This document shows positions 28,319 through 35,334 of a DNA stretch of 64,000 nucleotides, piece after piece. The position numbers and the translations under genes are program-made. The DNA lies in the NCBI GenBank assembly GCA_013214065.1, contig JABSPK010000006.1, positions 1-64,000 on the forward strand. Direction: 5' to 3'. The notes below the pieces were generated by a model. That model made no database searches. It was not told the DNA's origin and was given only the letters and a program-made list of their open reading frames with translations. Position 1 is the first letter of the stretch, and each line of letters opens with the position of its first letter. This stretch comes from Flavobacteriaceae bacterium (GTDB lineage Bacteria > Bacteroidota > Bacteroidia > Flavobacteriales > Flavobacteriaceae).

Positions 28319-29059
28319 TCAGACGAACATGCCGCCCGATGCTTCGATGCGCTGACCGTTGACCCAAGCGGCATCATCGGTACATAAGAAAGCCACAATG
28401 GCCCCGATGTCGGGAGCTTCGCCAACCGGCCCCAGTGCCGTCAATGAGGCGATCATATCAACGACCTGCGGGGTTTCTTCGAACCGCTCTTTGTTGAAAT
28501 CGGTATTGATGGCCCCTGGTGCTACGGTATTGGCTTTGATACGCCGCTCGCCCAACTCTTTTGCCAGATACCGGGTATATACCTCGACGGCCCCTTTCAT
28601 GGCCGCATAGGCTGAATACCCCGGAAATGAGAATCGCGCCAATCCACGTGAAATGTTGACAATACCCCCTCCATCGTTCATGTTTGGGAGCAAGGTTTGC
28701 GTCAAGAAATAGACCCCCTTGAAATGGACGTTCATCAAGTCGTCGAAAGCTGCTTCGGTGGTATCTTGTACCGAACCGTGGTAGCCAAAGCCCGCATTGT
28801 TGATCAAATAGTCGAACTTCGGTAGGTCGAAAGTTTCGCCTAAGGCATGCTGCAGGCGTTCACTGAATTGACTGAACGATTTCACCTCCCTGGCATCCAA
28901 GGGGAGCGCGATGGCCGATCCACCCAAGGCTGAAATTTCGGCAACCGTAGCGTCGGCCGCGTTTTTATTCGACTGATAGGTAAGTACGACCCCCAGTCCT
29001 TTTTGTGCCAAATTTAAGGCCATATCTTTTCCGAGGCCCCGGCTACCACCGGTAACCAA
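28319..29059 (-). CDS. SDR family oxidoreductase with abnormal start and active site, possible decaying gene
   Basis: 246 residues from a TTG at 29059. The dinucleotide motif TGGSRGLGKD and YAAMK (catalytic Tyr 151, Lys 155) are present, and the C-terminus ends IEASGGMFV as in 3-ketoacyl-ACP reductase-like SDRs. Two oddities: conserved strand beta-1 (KKIAL) is coded upstream of the TTG, where the frame has no ATG, GTG or TTG before a stop at 29093-29095 (only ATA or ATT codons), and the catalytic Ser position, 13 residues before Tyr 151, is Arg 138 (NISRGLARF; relatives have NISSG). It lies 83-103 bp downstream of an AraC regulator and was probably its target. It may be inactive. Confidence 0.7.
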   Translation of the reverse strand: MVTGGSRGLGKDMALNLAQKGLGVVLTYQSNKNAADATVAEISALGGSAIALPLDAREVKSFSQFSERLQHALGETFDLPKFDYLINNAGFGYHGSVQDTTEAAFDDLMNVHFKGVYFLTQTLLPNMNDGGGIVNISRGLARFSFPGYSAYAAMKGAVEVYTRYLAKELGERRIKANTVAPGAINTDFNKERFEETPQVVDMIASLTALGPVGEAPDIGAIVAFLCTDDAAWVNGQRIEASGGMFV

Positions 29060-29162
29060 GGCTATTTTTTTAGTTTCTATACTGTCTTGATTTTAGTTTC
29101 CACAAAGGTCTAACTGGGAACGGGCTTTCCAGTTGTGCGCAACAAGCGATGACTTGCAAAAA

Positions 29163-30071
29163 TCAAACAATAGGACTATTCCTGAATTTTGTAGGTGAGG
29201 TACGGGTATGTTTTTTAAAGAAGTTCGAAAAATGGGCGGTCTCTTCAAACCCTAGCGAATATGCGATTTCCGAAATATCCCAATTCGTATGACGGATCAG
29301 GATTTTGGCCTCTTGGACCACCCGTTCGGCGATTTGGGTCGAGGTGCTTTTCTGATTGGTCTCTTTGAGCGCGCGATTCAAATGGTTCACATGCACGCTG
29401 AGTTGGGTGGCAAAATCAGAGGGAGACCGAAGTCGCATGCGTTGCAGCGGGCTTTCGATGGGAAACTGCCTTTCGAGCAATTCCATAAACAATCCGGAAA
29501 TACGTTCGGAAGCGTTCGAATGGGTAGGAAGGGTGTTTTCAGCGGGCTGCATTTTCAAACCGATGTGGATCAGTTCATGGGCCAGGTTGCGCAACAAATC
29601 GTACTTGTACGGATAATCCGAGCCGATTTCAGTGAACATGCGTTCGTATAAGGGCACTACCGTGGCCATTTGCTCATCGGATAGCGGAAATACCGGGTTG
29701 CCATTGGGTTGGAATATGGGATATTCCAAGAGATTGCCGTATTGATGGAAGAATGATTCCGTAAAGACACAGAAGTAGCCGGTCAACTGATCATCAATGC
29801 GTTCCCAATTGTATGGAATCTGAGGGTTTGAAAAAACCAGCACCTGCCGATCGACAGTGACCGTCTTATCGGCATAGTGTACCTTGCTTTTACCCTTGAC
29901 CAGACTGATTTTAAAATAATCCCTACGGTTGAAGGGCATGGGTTTCGGTTTCTTGCAAGCGAACTCGTCCAATTTGAAAACGTTGAAGTGCCCGATATCG
30001 GTGCGTACACTTTCCGGAACGTAGTGTAGCGACGACTCGTAAAATTCTTCAATGGACACCCTCTTTTGCAT
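29163..30071 (-). CDS. AraC family transcriptional regulator
   Basis: 302 residues. The N-terminal ~170 residues form a cupin-like sensing domain (HFNVFKLDEF, VFSNPQIPYNWERI). The C-terminal two-helix AraC DNA-binding domain runs from about 200 to 300, with VHVNHLNRALKETNQKST (first helix-turn-helix) and ISEIAYSLGFEETAHFSNFFKKHTRTSP (the classical second motif, landmark FSNFFKKH). The usual role in Bacteroidota is activation of a neighbouring oxidoreductase gene, here the SDR downstream. The inducer is unknown. Its start is preceded closely by a -7 box, which predicts a leaderless transcript. Confidence 0.9.
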   Translation of the reverse strand: MQKRVSIEEFYESSLHYVPESVRTDIGHFNVFKLDEFACKKPKPMPFNRRDYFKISLVKGKSKVHYADKTVTVDRQVLVFSNPQIPYNWERIDDQLTGYFCVFTESFFHQYGNLLEYPIFQPNGNPVFPLSDEQMATVVPLYERMFTEIGSDYPYKYDLLRNLAHELIHIGLKMQPAENTLPTHSNASERISGLFMELLERQFPIESPLQRMRLRSPSDFATQLSVHVNHLNRALKETNQKSTSTQIAERVVQEAKILIRHTNWDISEIAYSLGFEETAHFSNFFKKHTRTSPTKFRNSPIV

Positions 30072-30075
30072 AGGG

Positions 30076-30083
30076 CAAAGTTA
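30076..30083 (-). promoter_or_regulatory. Putative -7 box of the AraC gene
   Basis: TAACTTTG on the minus strand is an exact TAnnTTTG match only 4 bp before the ATG at 30071, so transcription would begin at or near the start codon. No good -33 TTG was seen. Confidence 0.35.
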
Positions 30084-30097
30084 CATAAATCAAATAA

Positions 30098-31312
30098 CTA
30101 TGACTTCCGTTGCAGTAAGGCCATATAAAAGCCATCGTAGCCTGAAGTGGAAGCGAAAACCTTTTGGTCGTGTGTAAAAACGAAGTCTTTGCCCGATTCG
30201 GAGGCCAAAAACCCTTCGACCTGCATATCGTTTTCCTCGGGTAGGATGGAACAGGTCGCATAGACCATTTTACCTCCGGGTTTGACCATTTTCGAATAGT
30301 CTTGCAGGATTTGTTGCTGCACCCCCTTGATACGCTCGAGGAATTCGGGCTGTAATTTCCACTTGCTGTCCGGATTCCTTCGGATGACCCCAAGACCCGA
30401 ACAAGGAGCATCCAAGAGCAAACGATCGGCTTTACCATGCAGCTTTTTGATTACTTTGGAGTTGGCGATCAAGCGGGTCTCCATATTGTGTACCCCGTTG
30501 CGACGGGCCCTGACCTTCATCTTTTTGAGCTTGCTTTCATAAATATCCATGGCGATGAGCTGCCCTTTGTTTTCCATCAAAGCGGCCAAGTGCAAGGTTT
30601 TTCCGCCAGCGCCCGCACAAGCATCCACCACCCGTTGACCCGGTTTTACGTCCAAGTAAGCAGCGACAAGTTGCGATGAGGCATCCTGTACTTCGAACCA
30701 GCCTTCTTTGAAGGCTTGGGTAGGAAAGACGTTTTTGCGCTGCACCAGTTTAAGGGCATCTGGATGCGTCGGCAAGACTTCCGTGGCGATCTCTTCCTGT
30801 TCCAAAGCCTGCTGCAAGCGTTTTCGATCTGTTTTTAGGGTGTTCGTTCGCAGAATGACCTCGGCTTGTCGGTTTAGGGCTTTACTTTCTTCGGTCCAAA
30901 GCGTTTCGCCCAGGGCCTCGACGGCGCGATCATCGATCCAATCGGGATAGGACTCCCGCATTTTCCTGATTTTCGATAAGGCGTCGAACTTGCCTTTGAT
31001 CCTGCGTTCAGGGGTGTTTTCGAATTGCTTCCAATCGGGAAGGCCGACACCCTTCAAAACGGCCCAAACGGCGAACAGCCGAAAGAGGTCCGGTCTTGAA
31101 TAAGGGGTGTTGACTTCGGCGATTTCACTGTAGAGCCGTTTCCATCGGATGATGTCATAGGTGGTTTCGGCGATAAAACCCCGATCACGGGCGCCCCAGC
31201 GTTTATCGTATTTCAATACTTTTTCAATGACCTTGTCGGCATATTCATTCTCATTGCAGATAAGGTGCAGGGCGTCGATAACGGCGAATACCAAATTTCG
31301 GTGTAGGCGCAT
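30098..31312 (-). CDS. rsmB: RsmB-like 16S rRNA (cytosine-C5) methyltransferase
   Basis: 404 residues from the ATG at 31312 (MRLHRNLVFAVIDAL). The N-terminal ~130 residues form a NusB-like RNA-binding region. The methyltransferase domain has the SAM site VDACAGAGGKTLHLA, motif IV DAPCSGLGVIRRNPD with one catalytic Cys, and motif VI ATCSILPEEN with the nucleophilic Cys. It should make m5C in 16S rRNA, in the cytosol. The frame stays open to 31393, but that extension runs through a terminator hairpin (31354-31383), which excludes the longer start. The C-terminus is 26 bp from the AraC start. Confidence 0.9.
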   Translation of the reverse strand: MRLHRNLVFAVIDALHLICNENEYADKVIEKVLKYDKRWGARDRGFIAETTYDIIRWKRLYSEIAEVNTPYSRPDLFRLFAVWAVLKGVGLPDWKQFENTPERRIKGKFDALSKIRKMRESYPDWIDDRAVEALGETLWTEESKALNRQAEVILRTNTLKTDRKRLQQALEQEEIATEVLPTHPDALKLVQRKNVFPTQAFKEGWFEVQDASSQLVAAYLDVKPGQRVVDACAGAGGKTLHLAALMENKGQLIAMDIYESKLKKMKVRARRNGVHNMETRLIANSKVIKKLHGKADRLLLDAPCSGLGVIRRNPDSKWKLQPEFLERIKGVQQQILQDYSKMVKPGGKMVYATCSILPEENDMQVEGFLASESGKDFVFTHDQKVFASTSGYDGFYMALLQRKS

Positions 31313-31327
31313 AAGGTGATAAATGCG

Positions 31328-31335
31328 CAAAGATA
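31328..31335 (-). promoter_or_regulatory. Putative -7 box of rsmB
   Basis: TATCTTTG on the minus strand, identical to the marR box, lies 15 bp before the ATG at 31312 and just after the terminator of the preceding gene. It supports the shorter start. Confidence 0.45.
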
Positions 31336-31353
31336 GAACTTCGTGATGCAAAT

Positions 31354-31383
31354 AAAAAAGGACGCTTACGGGCGTCCTTTTTT
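31354..31383 (-). terminator. Intrinsic terminator after the small DUF6515-like gene
   Basis: Stem GGACGC / GCGTCC with a 6-nt loop, flanked by A-runs and T-runs on both sides, so it could work in both directions. It lies 27 bp past the stop at 31411. Confidence 0.85.
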
Positions 31384-31410
31384 GGAATAACAACTATCAA
31401 TCAACCAAAT

Positions 31411-31761
31411 CTAAACAGTGACGACCACATAGTGCCGTCCGGATCTTTTATACCAGATCCCTTTGTATTTATACAGCTTTCTTCCGTTGACGACAACGAC
31501 TTTGTTTCCTCGAGGTAAGGTTCTTACCCTGACCCCTACAGGAGCGGCACAAACAACGTACTTTTTACCCCGTGCTTTGTACCAGATGCCATCGGCTAGG
31601 TAAAAGTTTGTTTTTTTATGGACAACGACTCGTGGTTTTTTAATGGTCGTTACTACCGTACCATGTTTCGGATATACACGAACAACGGTTCGTTGTGCGG
31701 TCGAAGTCAACATTCCTCCCATAAGGGCCATAGTCAAAAGGATAAGTTTCAAATTTTTCAT
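31411..31761 (-). CDS. Small secreted basic protein, DUF6515-like
   Basis: 116 residues. A signal peptide (MKNLKLILLTMALMGGMLTSTAQ) precedes a mature part of about 93 residues that is rich in Lys, Arg, Val and Tyr. It carries two copies of a motif YxxxGIWYKxxGxxYVV (YLADGIWYKARGKKYVV and YKYKGIWYKRSGRHYVV), separated by APVGVRVRTLPRG, a segment typical of DUF6515-like Bacteroidota proteins. No function is known. It has terminators on both sides and so is a free-standing gene. Confidence 0.75.
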   Translation of the reverse strand: MKNLKLILLTMALMGGMLTSTAQRTVVRVYPKHGTVVTTIKKPRVVVHKKTNFYLADGIWYKARGKKYVVCAAPVGVRVRTLPRGNKVVVVNGRKLYKYKGIWYKRSGRHYVVVTV

Positions 31762-31820
31762 TGCATTCGTTTTATTGGGTTTCTGATAGTAAGACCATGG
31801 TTTTCGATAAGGGTTTAAAC

Positions 31821-31847
31821 AAAAAAGAAGCCATTGGGCTTCTTTTT
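31821..31847 (-). terminator. Intrinsic terminator after the Spy/CpxP-like gene
   Basis: Minus strand stem AAGAAGCC / GGCTTCTT around a 3-nt loop, followed by six T. It closes the sigma factor operon 29 bp past the stop at 31876. Confidence 0.8.
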
Positions 31848-31875
31848 GGTGTTGTTAATCGATTTTAGATCGTAA

Positions 31876-32331
31876 TTACTGACCGGCTCGACGTTTCCGG
31901 AATTGCTGTAAAAGCCGTTTTTTGAAATCTTCTTCCGATTTGATCAGTAAGATGATTTTCTTGGGCGAAATGACGCCATCCAAATTCGCAACGAAGCGCT
32001 GTTGGGCCTCTTGTTTCTCCTTCATCAATTGCATGTATTTCGCTAGCATTTTGGAGGCTTCCCCATCCGACATATCCATCAAACTGGCCATGCGCCCGGC
32101 CAGTTCCTGTTTTTCACGAACCCGTAGGGATTCCACGGTCTTTTCATGTTCGTTGTATATGGGCCAGAATGCCTGGGCCTCTTCAGAAGTCAAGGCCAAA
32201 CGTTCGGTCAAAAAGGCGATTTTCAACGAACGGATGCGTTCTTGCCCTGGCCGCTGCTGCGCCATGGTGGCTATGGAAAACAGCACCAGGGATAGCATGG
32301 ATACCATTTTAATCATAGTCGATCTCATCAT
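31876..32331 (-). CDS. Spy/CpxP-like periplasmic protein
   Basis: 151 residues: a signal peptide ending IATMAQ, then a helical, charged domain (ERLALTSEEAQAFWPIYNEHEK, MKEKQEAQQRFVANL; landmark LTSEEAQAFWPIY) that resembles the LTxxQ-family Spy/CpxP stress proteins, which act as periplasmic chaperones or sensors. Several ATG codons could start it (32331, 32316 or 32307); the first two overlap the upstream gene by 23 or 8 bases, so translation is likely coupled. It is the last gene after the ECF sigma factor and its membrane partner. Confidence 0.75.
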   Translation of the reverse strand: MMRSTMIKMVSMLSLVLFSIATMAQQRPGQERIRSLKIAFLTERLALTSEEAQAFWPIYNEHEKTVESLRVREKQELAGRMASLMDMSDGEASKMLAKYMQLMKEKQEAQQRFVANLDGVISPKKIILLIKSEEDFKKRLLQQFRKRRAGQ

Positions 32332-32836
32332 AGTCTAGGTTTAAGTCTTCATAATCATCGATATGTTCATCGAGGTATTCGATAATGGTCGCATCTTCCA
32401 GTGGGACATCGTTCATCGTTTGGAGCTGCTCCGTGTCGATATCGATGAGTTCGGCCAATTCATAGGAACTCAAATCGATGCTGTTCGAATCGAAATAGGC
32501 GTCCAACTCGGTATGGGCCAAATCTTCGAAGGTCACGTCAGACCCTGTGTTGGTCCGGATGGAAAATACCAAGATGAAGATGGCCGCGATCGAGGCCGCG
32601 ACAACCCATAGGTTTCGGTTCGGATGCAATCGCACCACTTTCGGCTCTTGCTTGCCCACGGTTTCCTTGACCTTGGGCAGCACCGTTTCGAAATACCCTT
32701 CCGGCACCCCGAAGCCATCATTCTTCGGAATGATACTTGACGTATCTTCCTCCTCCAACCGCGCCTGTAACCGGGCATTGAAGCTTTCGAAATAGCCTTC
32801 AGGTGTTTTGAATGATTTATCGTGGTTCTTTTTCAT
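32309..32836 (-). CDS. Single-pass membrane protein with duplicated PEGYFE motif, possible anti-sigma partner
   Basis: 175 residues. The cytosolic part (1-73) holds two copies of a PEGYFE motif (TPEGYFESFNARL at 11-23 and VPEGYFETVLPKV around 45-57). One membrane helix follows (about 75-92, WVVAASIAAIFILVFSI) and then a very acidic outer part (about 100-175) rich in Asp and Glu. The gene lies 37 bp after an ECF sigma factor gene, where anti-sigma factors usually sit, but it lacks the ZAS zinc motif and FecR domain. The PEGYFE motif is common in small Bacteroidota membrane proteins. The anti-sigma role is inferred from position and topology only. Confidence 0.7.
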   Translation of the reverse strand: MKKNHDKSFKTPEGYFESFNARLQARLEEEDTSSIIPKNDGFGVPEGYFETVLPKVKETVGKQEPKVVRLHPNRNLWVVAASIAAIFILVFSIRTNTGSDVTFEDLAHTELDAYFDSNSIDLSSYELAELIDIDTEQLQTMNDVPLEDATIIEYLDEHIDDYEDLNLDYDEIDYD

Positions 32837-32873
32837 TTCAATACTTAGACCGCCATCGGGCGATAAGGTTTAA

Positions 32874-33416
32874 TTATTCTTCTCTAAGATACGATTCAAT
32901 TTTTTTCACGGCCAAATGGTACGAAGCTTTCAATCCGCCGACCGAAGTTTGTAAAACTTCAGAGATTTCGTCGTATTTCATTTCTTGAAAGTACTTCATA
33001 TTGAATACCAATTTCTGTTTTTCAGGTAATGTGGCCAAGGCTTTTTGAAGCTTCAGTTGGATTTCCTCGCCTTCAAAGTATACATCGGCCTCTAGGTTGG
33101 CTACGAGTTGTTCTTGTAATTCCGATTTACCGACCCCCATCTTCCGGCTTTTCTGTTTCAAGAAGGTCAGGGCCTCATTGGTCGCTATCCGGTACATCCA
33201 AGAATATAGTTTGCTGTCACCCTTGAATCCCTCGATACTGCGAAATACCTTGATAAAGGTGTTTTGGAGCACATCATCGGCATCGTCATGGTCAAGGACG
33301 ATCCTTCGAATATGCCAATACAGCCTTTCTTTGTAGGTGTTGACGAGCGTTTCGAAGGCTTTCGCCTGGGTCGCTTTGTCTTTCAACGCTTGTACCAAGG
33401 TTTCTTCAGTACCCAA
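32874..33416 (-). CDS. RNA polymerase ECF-type sigma factor
   Basis: 180 residues. Region 2 is seen in DDADDVLQNTFIKVFRSIEGF and WMYRIATNEALTFLK (landmarks DDVLQNTF and YRIATNEA), region 4 in TLPEKQKLVFNMKYFQEMKYDEISEVL and VGGLKASYHLAVKKIE. The length and lack of extra domains place it with ECF sigma-70 factors. No ATG is available in frame; the TTG at 33416 gives the expected N-terminus (GTEETLVQAL). It heads a three-gene operon with a membrane protein and a Spy/CpxP-like protein, consistent with an envelope-stress circuit. Confidence 0.9.
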   Translation of the reverse strand: MGTEETLVQALKDKATQAKAFETLVNTYKERLYWHIRRIVLDHDDADDVLQNTFIKVFRSIEGFKGDSKLYSWMYRIATNEALTFLKQKSRKMGVGKSELQEQLVANLEADVYFEGEEIQLKLQKALATLPEKQKLVFNMKYFQEMKYDEISEVLQTSVGGLKASYHLAVKKIESYLREE

Positions 33417-33501
33417 AAGTAGTGTTTTGCTATTCTGACTAAAGTAACGCGAAAAGGTTTAATTTGTTGGCCGCTGACCGGGTATTGTTTCCGACCTGCG
33501 C

Positions 33502-35331
33502 TTAGGCAAGGGTCTGTAATTCCACCAATTTTTTATAGCCTTTTTTCGACTGCATCAATTCTTGATGGGTGCCTTCTTCCACGATTTTCCCTTTTTGCAA
33601 CACTACGATCTTATCGGCATTTTGAATGGTCGACAAGCGGTGTGCGATCACGATAGAGGTGCGGTTGGCCATCATTTTCTCCAAGGCTTCCTGCACCAAC
33701 TGTTCGCTTTCGGTATCCAAGGCTGAGGTGGCTTCATCCAGGATCATGATGGGAGGGTTTTTCAGCACCGCCCTGGCGATGGATAGCCGTTGCTTTTGAC
33801 CACCGCTCAATTTGTTGCCCCCATCACCGATATTGGTATCGTAGCCGTCAGGTAACTCGGTGATAAAGGTATGGGCATTGGCGATTTTGGCCGCTTCGAT
33901 GAGTTCGGCTTCGGTCGCCCCTGGTTTGGCCAACAACAAATTGTTTTTCACCGTATCGTTAAAAAGTATCGAATCTTGTGTGACCAAGCCCATTAAGGAA
34001 CGTAGGCCCTCTTTTGAAAGCTGGGTGATGTTGGTTCCGTCTATGGTGATTTCCCCTTCGTTCACATCGTAAAAACGGGTGACTAGGTTGGCCACCGTAC
34101 TCTTTCCGCTACCGGATTGGCCGACCAAGGCTACGGTCTGCCCTTTTTTAACGGTGAGGGTGAAATCGCGAAGTACGTATTCCTCCCCATATTTGAAGGA
34201 GACGTTTTTCAACTCCAAGGCCTCAGTCAGGGTATCGACCCGTTTCGGATGCTCGGGTTCGACAAGCGGGTTGATCGTTTCAAGGAGCTCAAAAACACGT
34301 TCTGAGGAGGCATTTCCCTTTTTGATATTGTAATTGACCGTAGTGATCGATTTCACCGGGTTGATGATCGTATAGAACAGCCCGATATACCCCATGAATT
34401 CTTGTGGGGTCAAAGTGCTTTCATTGCCCAACACCAAACTGCCCCCATACCACAATACCGTAATGACCACGGTGACCCCTAAAAATTCACTGAACGGGGA
34501 AGCCAGGCCTTTGCGCTGCAAAACGGAGGTCATGATGCTTTTGAATTTAGAGGTCGATCCGGTAAACCGCTCAGCGAACCGCCCTTCGGCATTGAAGCCC
34601 TTGATGATCTTTAAGGAACCCAAGGTCTCTTCGAGAAAGGAAAGGAAAATACCGGTCTCTTTCTGCGCCTCCAACGACTGCGCTTTCAACCGTTTGCCCA
34701 CAGCTGAAATCAAAAATCCCGCGATGGGTAAAAAGATGAAAACGAAGAGGGTCAGTTGGGCGCTGATGGCCAACATCGAAATCAGAACGATGATGATGGT
34801 AATGGGTTCGCGGGCCAGGGCCTCAAGCGAATTGATGATCGAATTCTCGATTTCCTTCACATCGGAAGTCATCCGCGCTAATAGATCTCCTTTGCGAGCC
34901 TCGGTAAAATACCCAATCGATAGGCCTAAGGTCTTATGGTATAAACTGTCTTGAATGTCCTTCACCATGCCCGTTCGCAGAAACGCCAAGACGTACATGG
35001 CCGCATAGCGGAACAGGTTTTTGAAAAAGAAGATGACGATACTCGCGATACAGATAAAGACCAGGGCGGCCATGGGGCCTTCATCGCTGACCTTTTCCGT
35101 AAGAAAGAAATTCAAAGAGCCCTCAAGATACCCCTTGAGGTTGCCCATACCCTGATACACCGGTTTTTCCAATACCTGCTCCTGGGTCCCGAACAAAATG
35201 CCCAAAGTGGGTATGAAAATGATGATCGATAATACATTGAAAATCGAATACAGGATGTTGAAAAAGATATTTAAAAAAGCATACGATCGATACGGTTTTG
35301 CAAACCGTAGGATCTTTTTGAAATAATTCAT
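33502..35331 (-). CDS. ABC exporter, fused permease and ATPase (MsbA-like)
   Basis: 609 residues. About six membrane helices fill residues 15-330, with the substituted cytoplasmic loop KGDLLARMTSDVKEIE. The ATPase has Walker A GQSGSGKST, signature LSGGQKQRLSIARA, Walker B IMILDEATSALD and switch His in IAHRLST. Half-transporters of this type work as dimers and export lipids, lipid A core or peptides; the cargo cannot be named here. It begins 3 bp after the phosphoglucomutase stop and is co-transcribed with it. Confidence 0.92.
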   Translation of the reverse strand: MNYFKKILRFAKPYRSYAFLNIFFNILYSIFNVLSIIIFIPTLGILFGTQEQVLEKPVYQGMGNLKGYLEGSLNFFLTEKVSDEGPMAALVFICIASIVIFFFKNLFRYAAMYVLAFLRTGMVKDIQDSLYHKTLGLSIGYFTEARKGDLLARMTSDVKEIENSIINSLEALAREPITIIIVLISMLAISAQLTLFVFIFLPIAGFLISAVGKRLKAQSLEAQKETGIFLSFLEETLGSLKIIKGFNAEGRFAERFTGSTSKFKSIMTSVLQRKGLASPFSEFLGVTVVITVLWYGGSLVLGNESTLTPQEFMGYIGLFYTIINPVKSITTVNYNIKKGNASSERVFELLETINPLVEPEHPKRVDTLTEALELKNVSFKYGEEYVLRDFTLTVKKGQTVALVGQSGSGKSTVANLVTRFYDVNEGEITIDGTNITQLSKEGLRSLMGLVTQDSILFNDTVKNNLLLAKPGATEAELIEAAKIANAHTFITELPDGYDTNIGDGGNKLSGGQKQRLSIARAVLKNPPIMILDEATSALDTESEQLVQEALEKMMANRTSIVIAHRLSTIQNADKIVVLQKGKIVEEGTHQELMQSKKGYKKLVELQTLA

Positions 35332-35334
35332 CCG

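Noticed and set aside
31313-31393. Longer start of the rsmB gene
   Set aside because: The extra codons cover the intrinsic terminator at 31354-31383; a -7 box at 31335-31328 supports ATG 31312.
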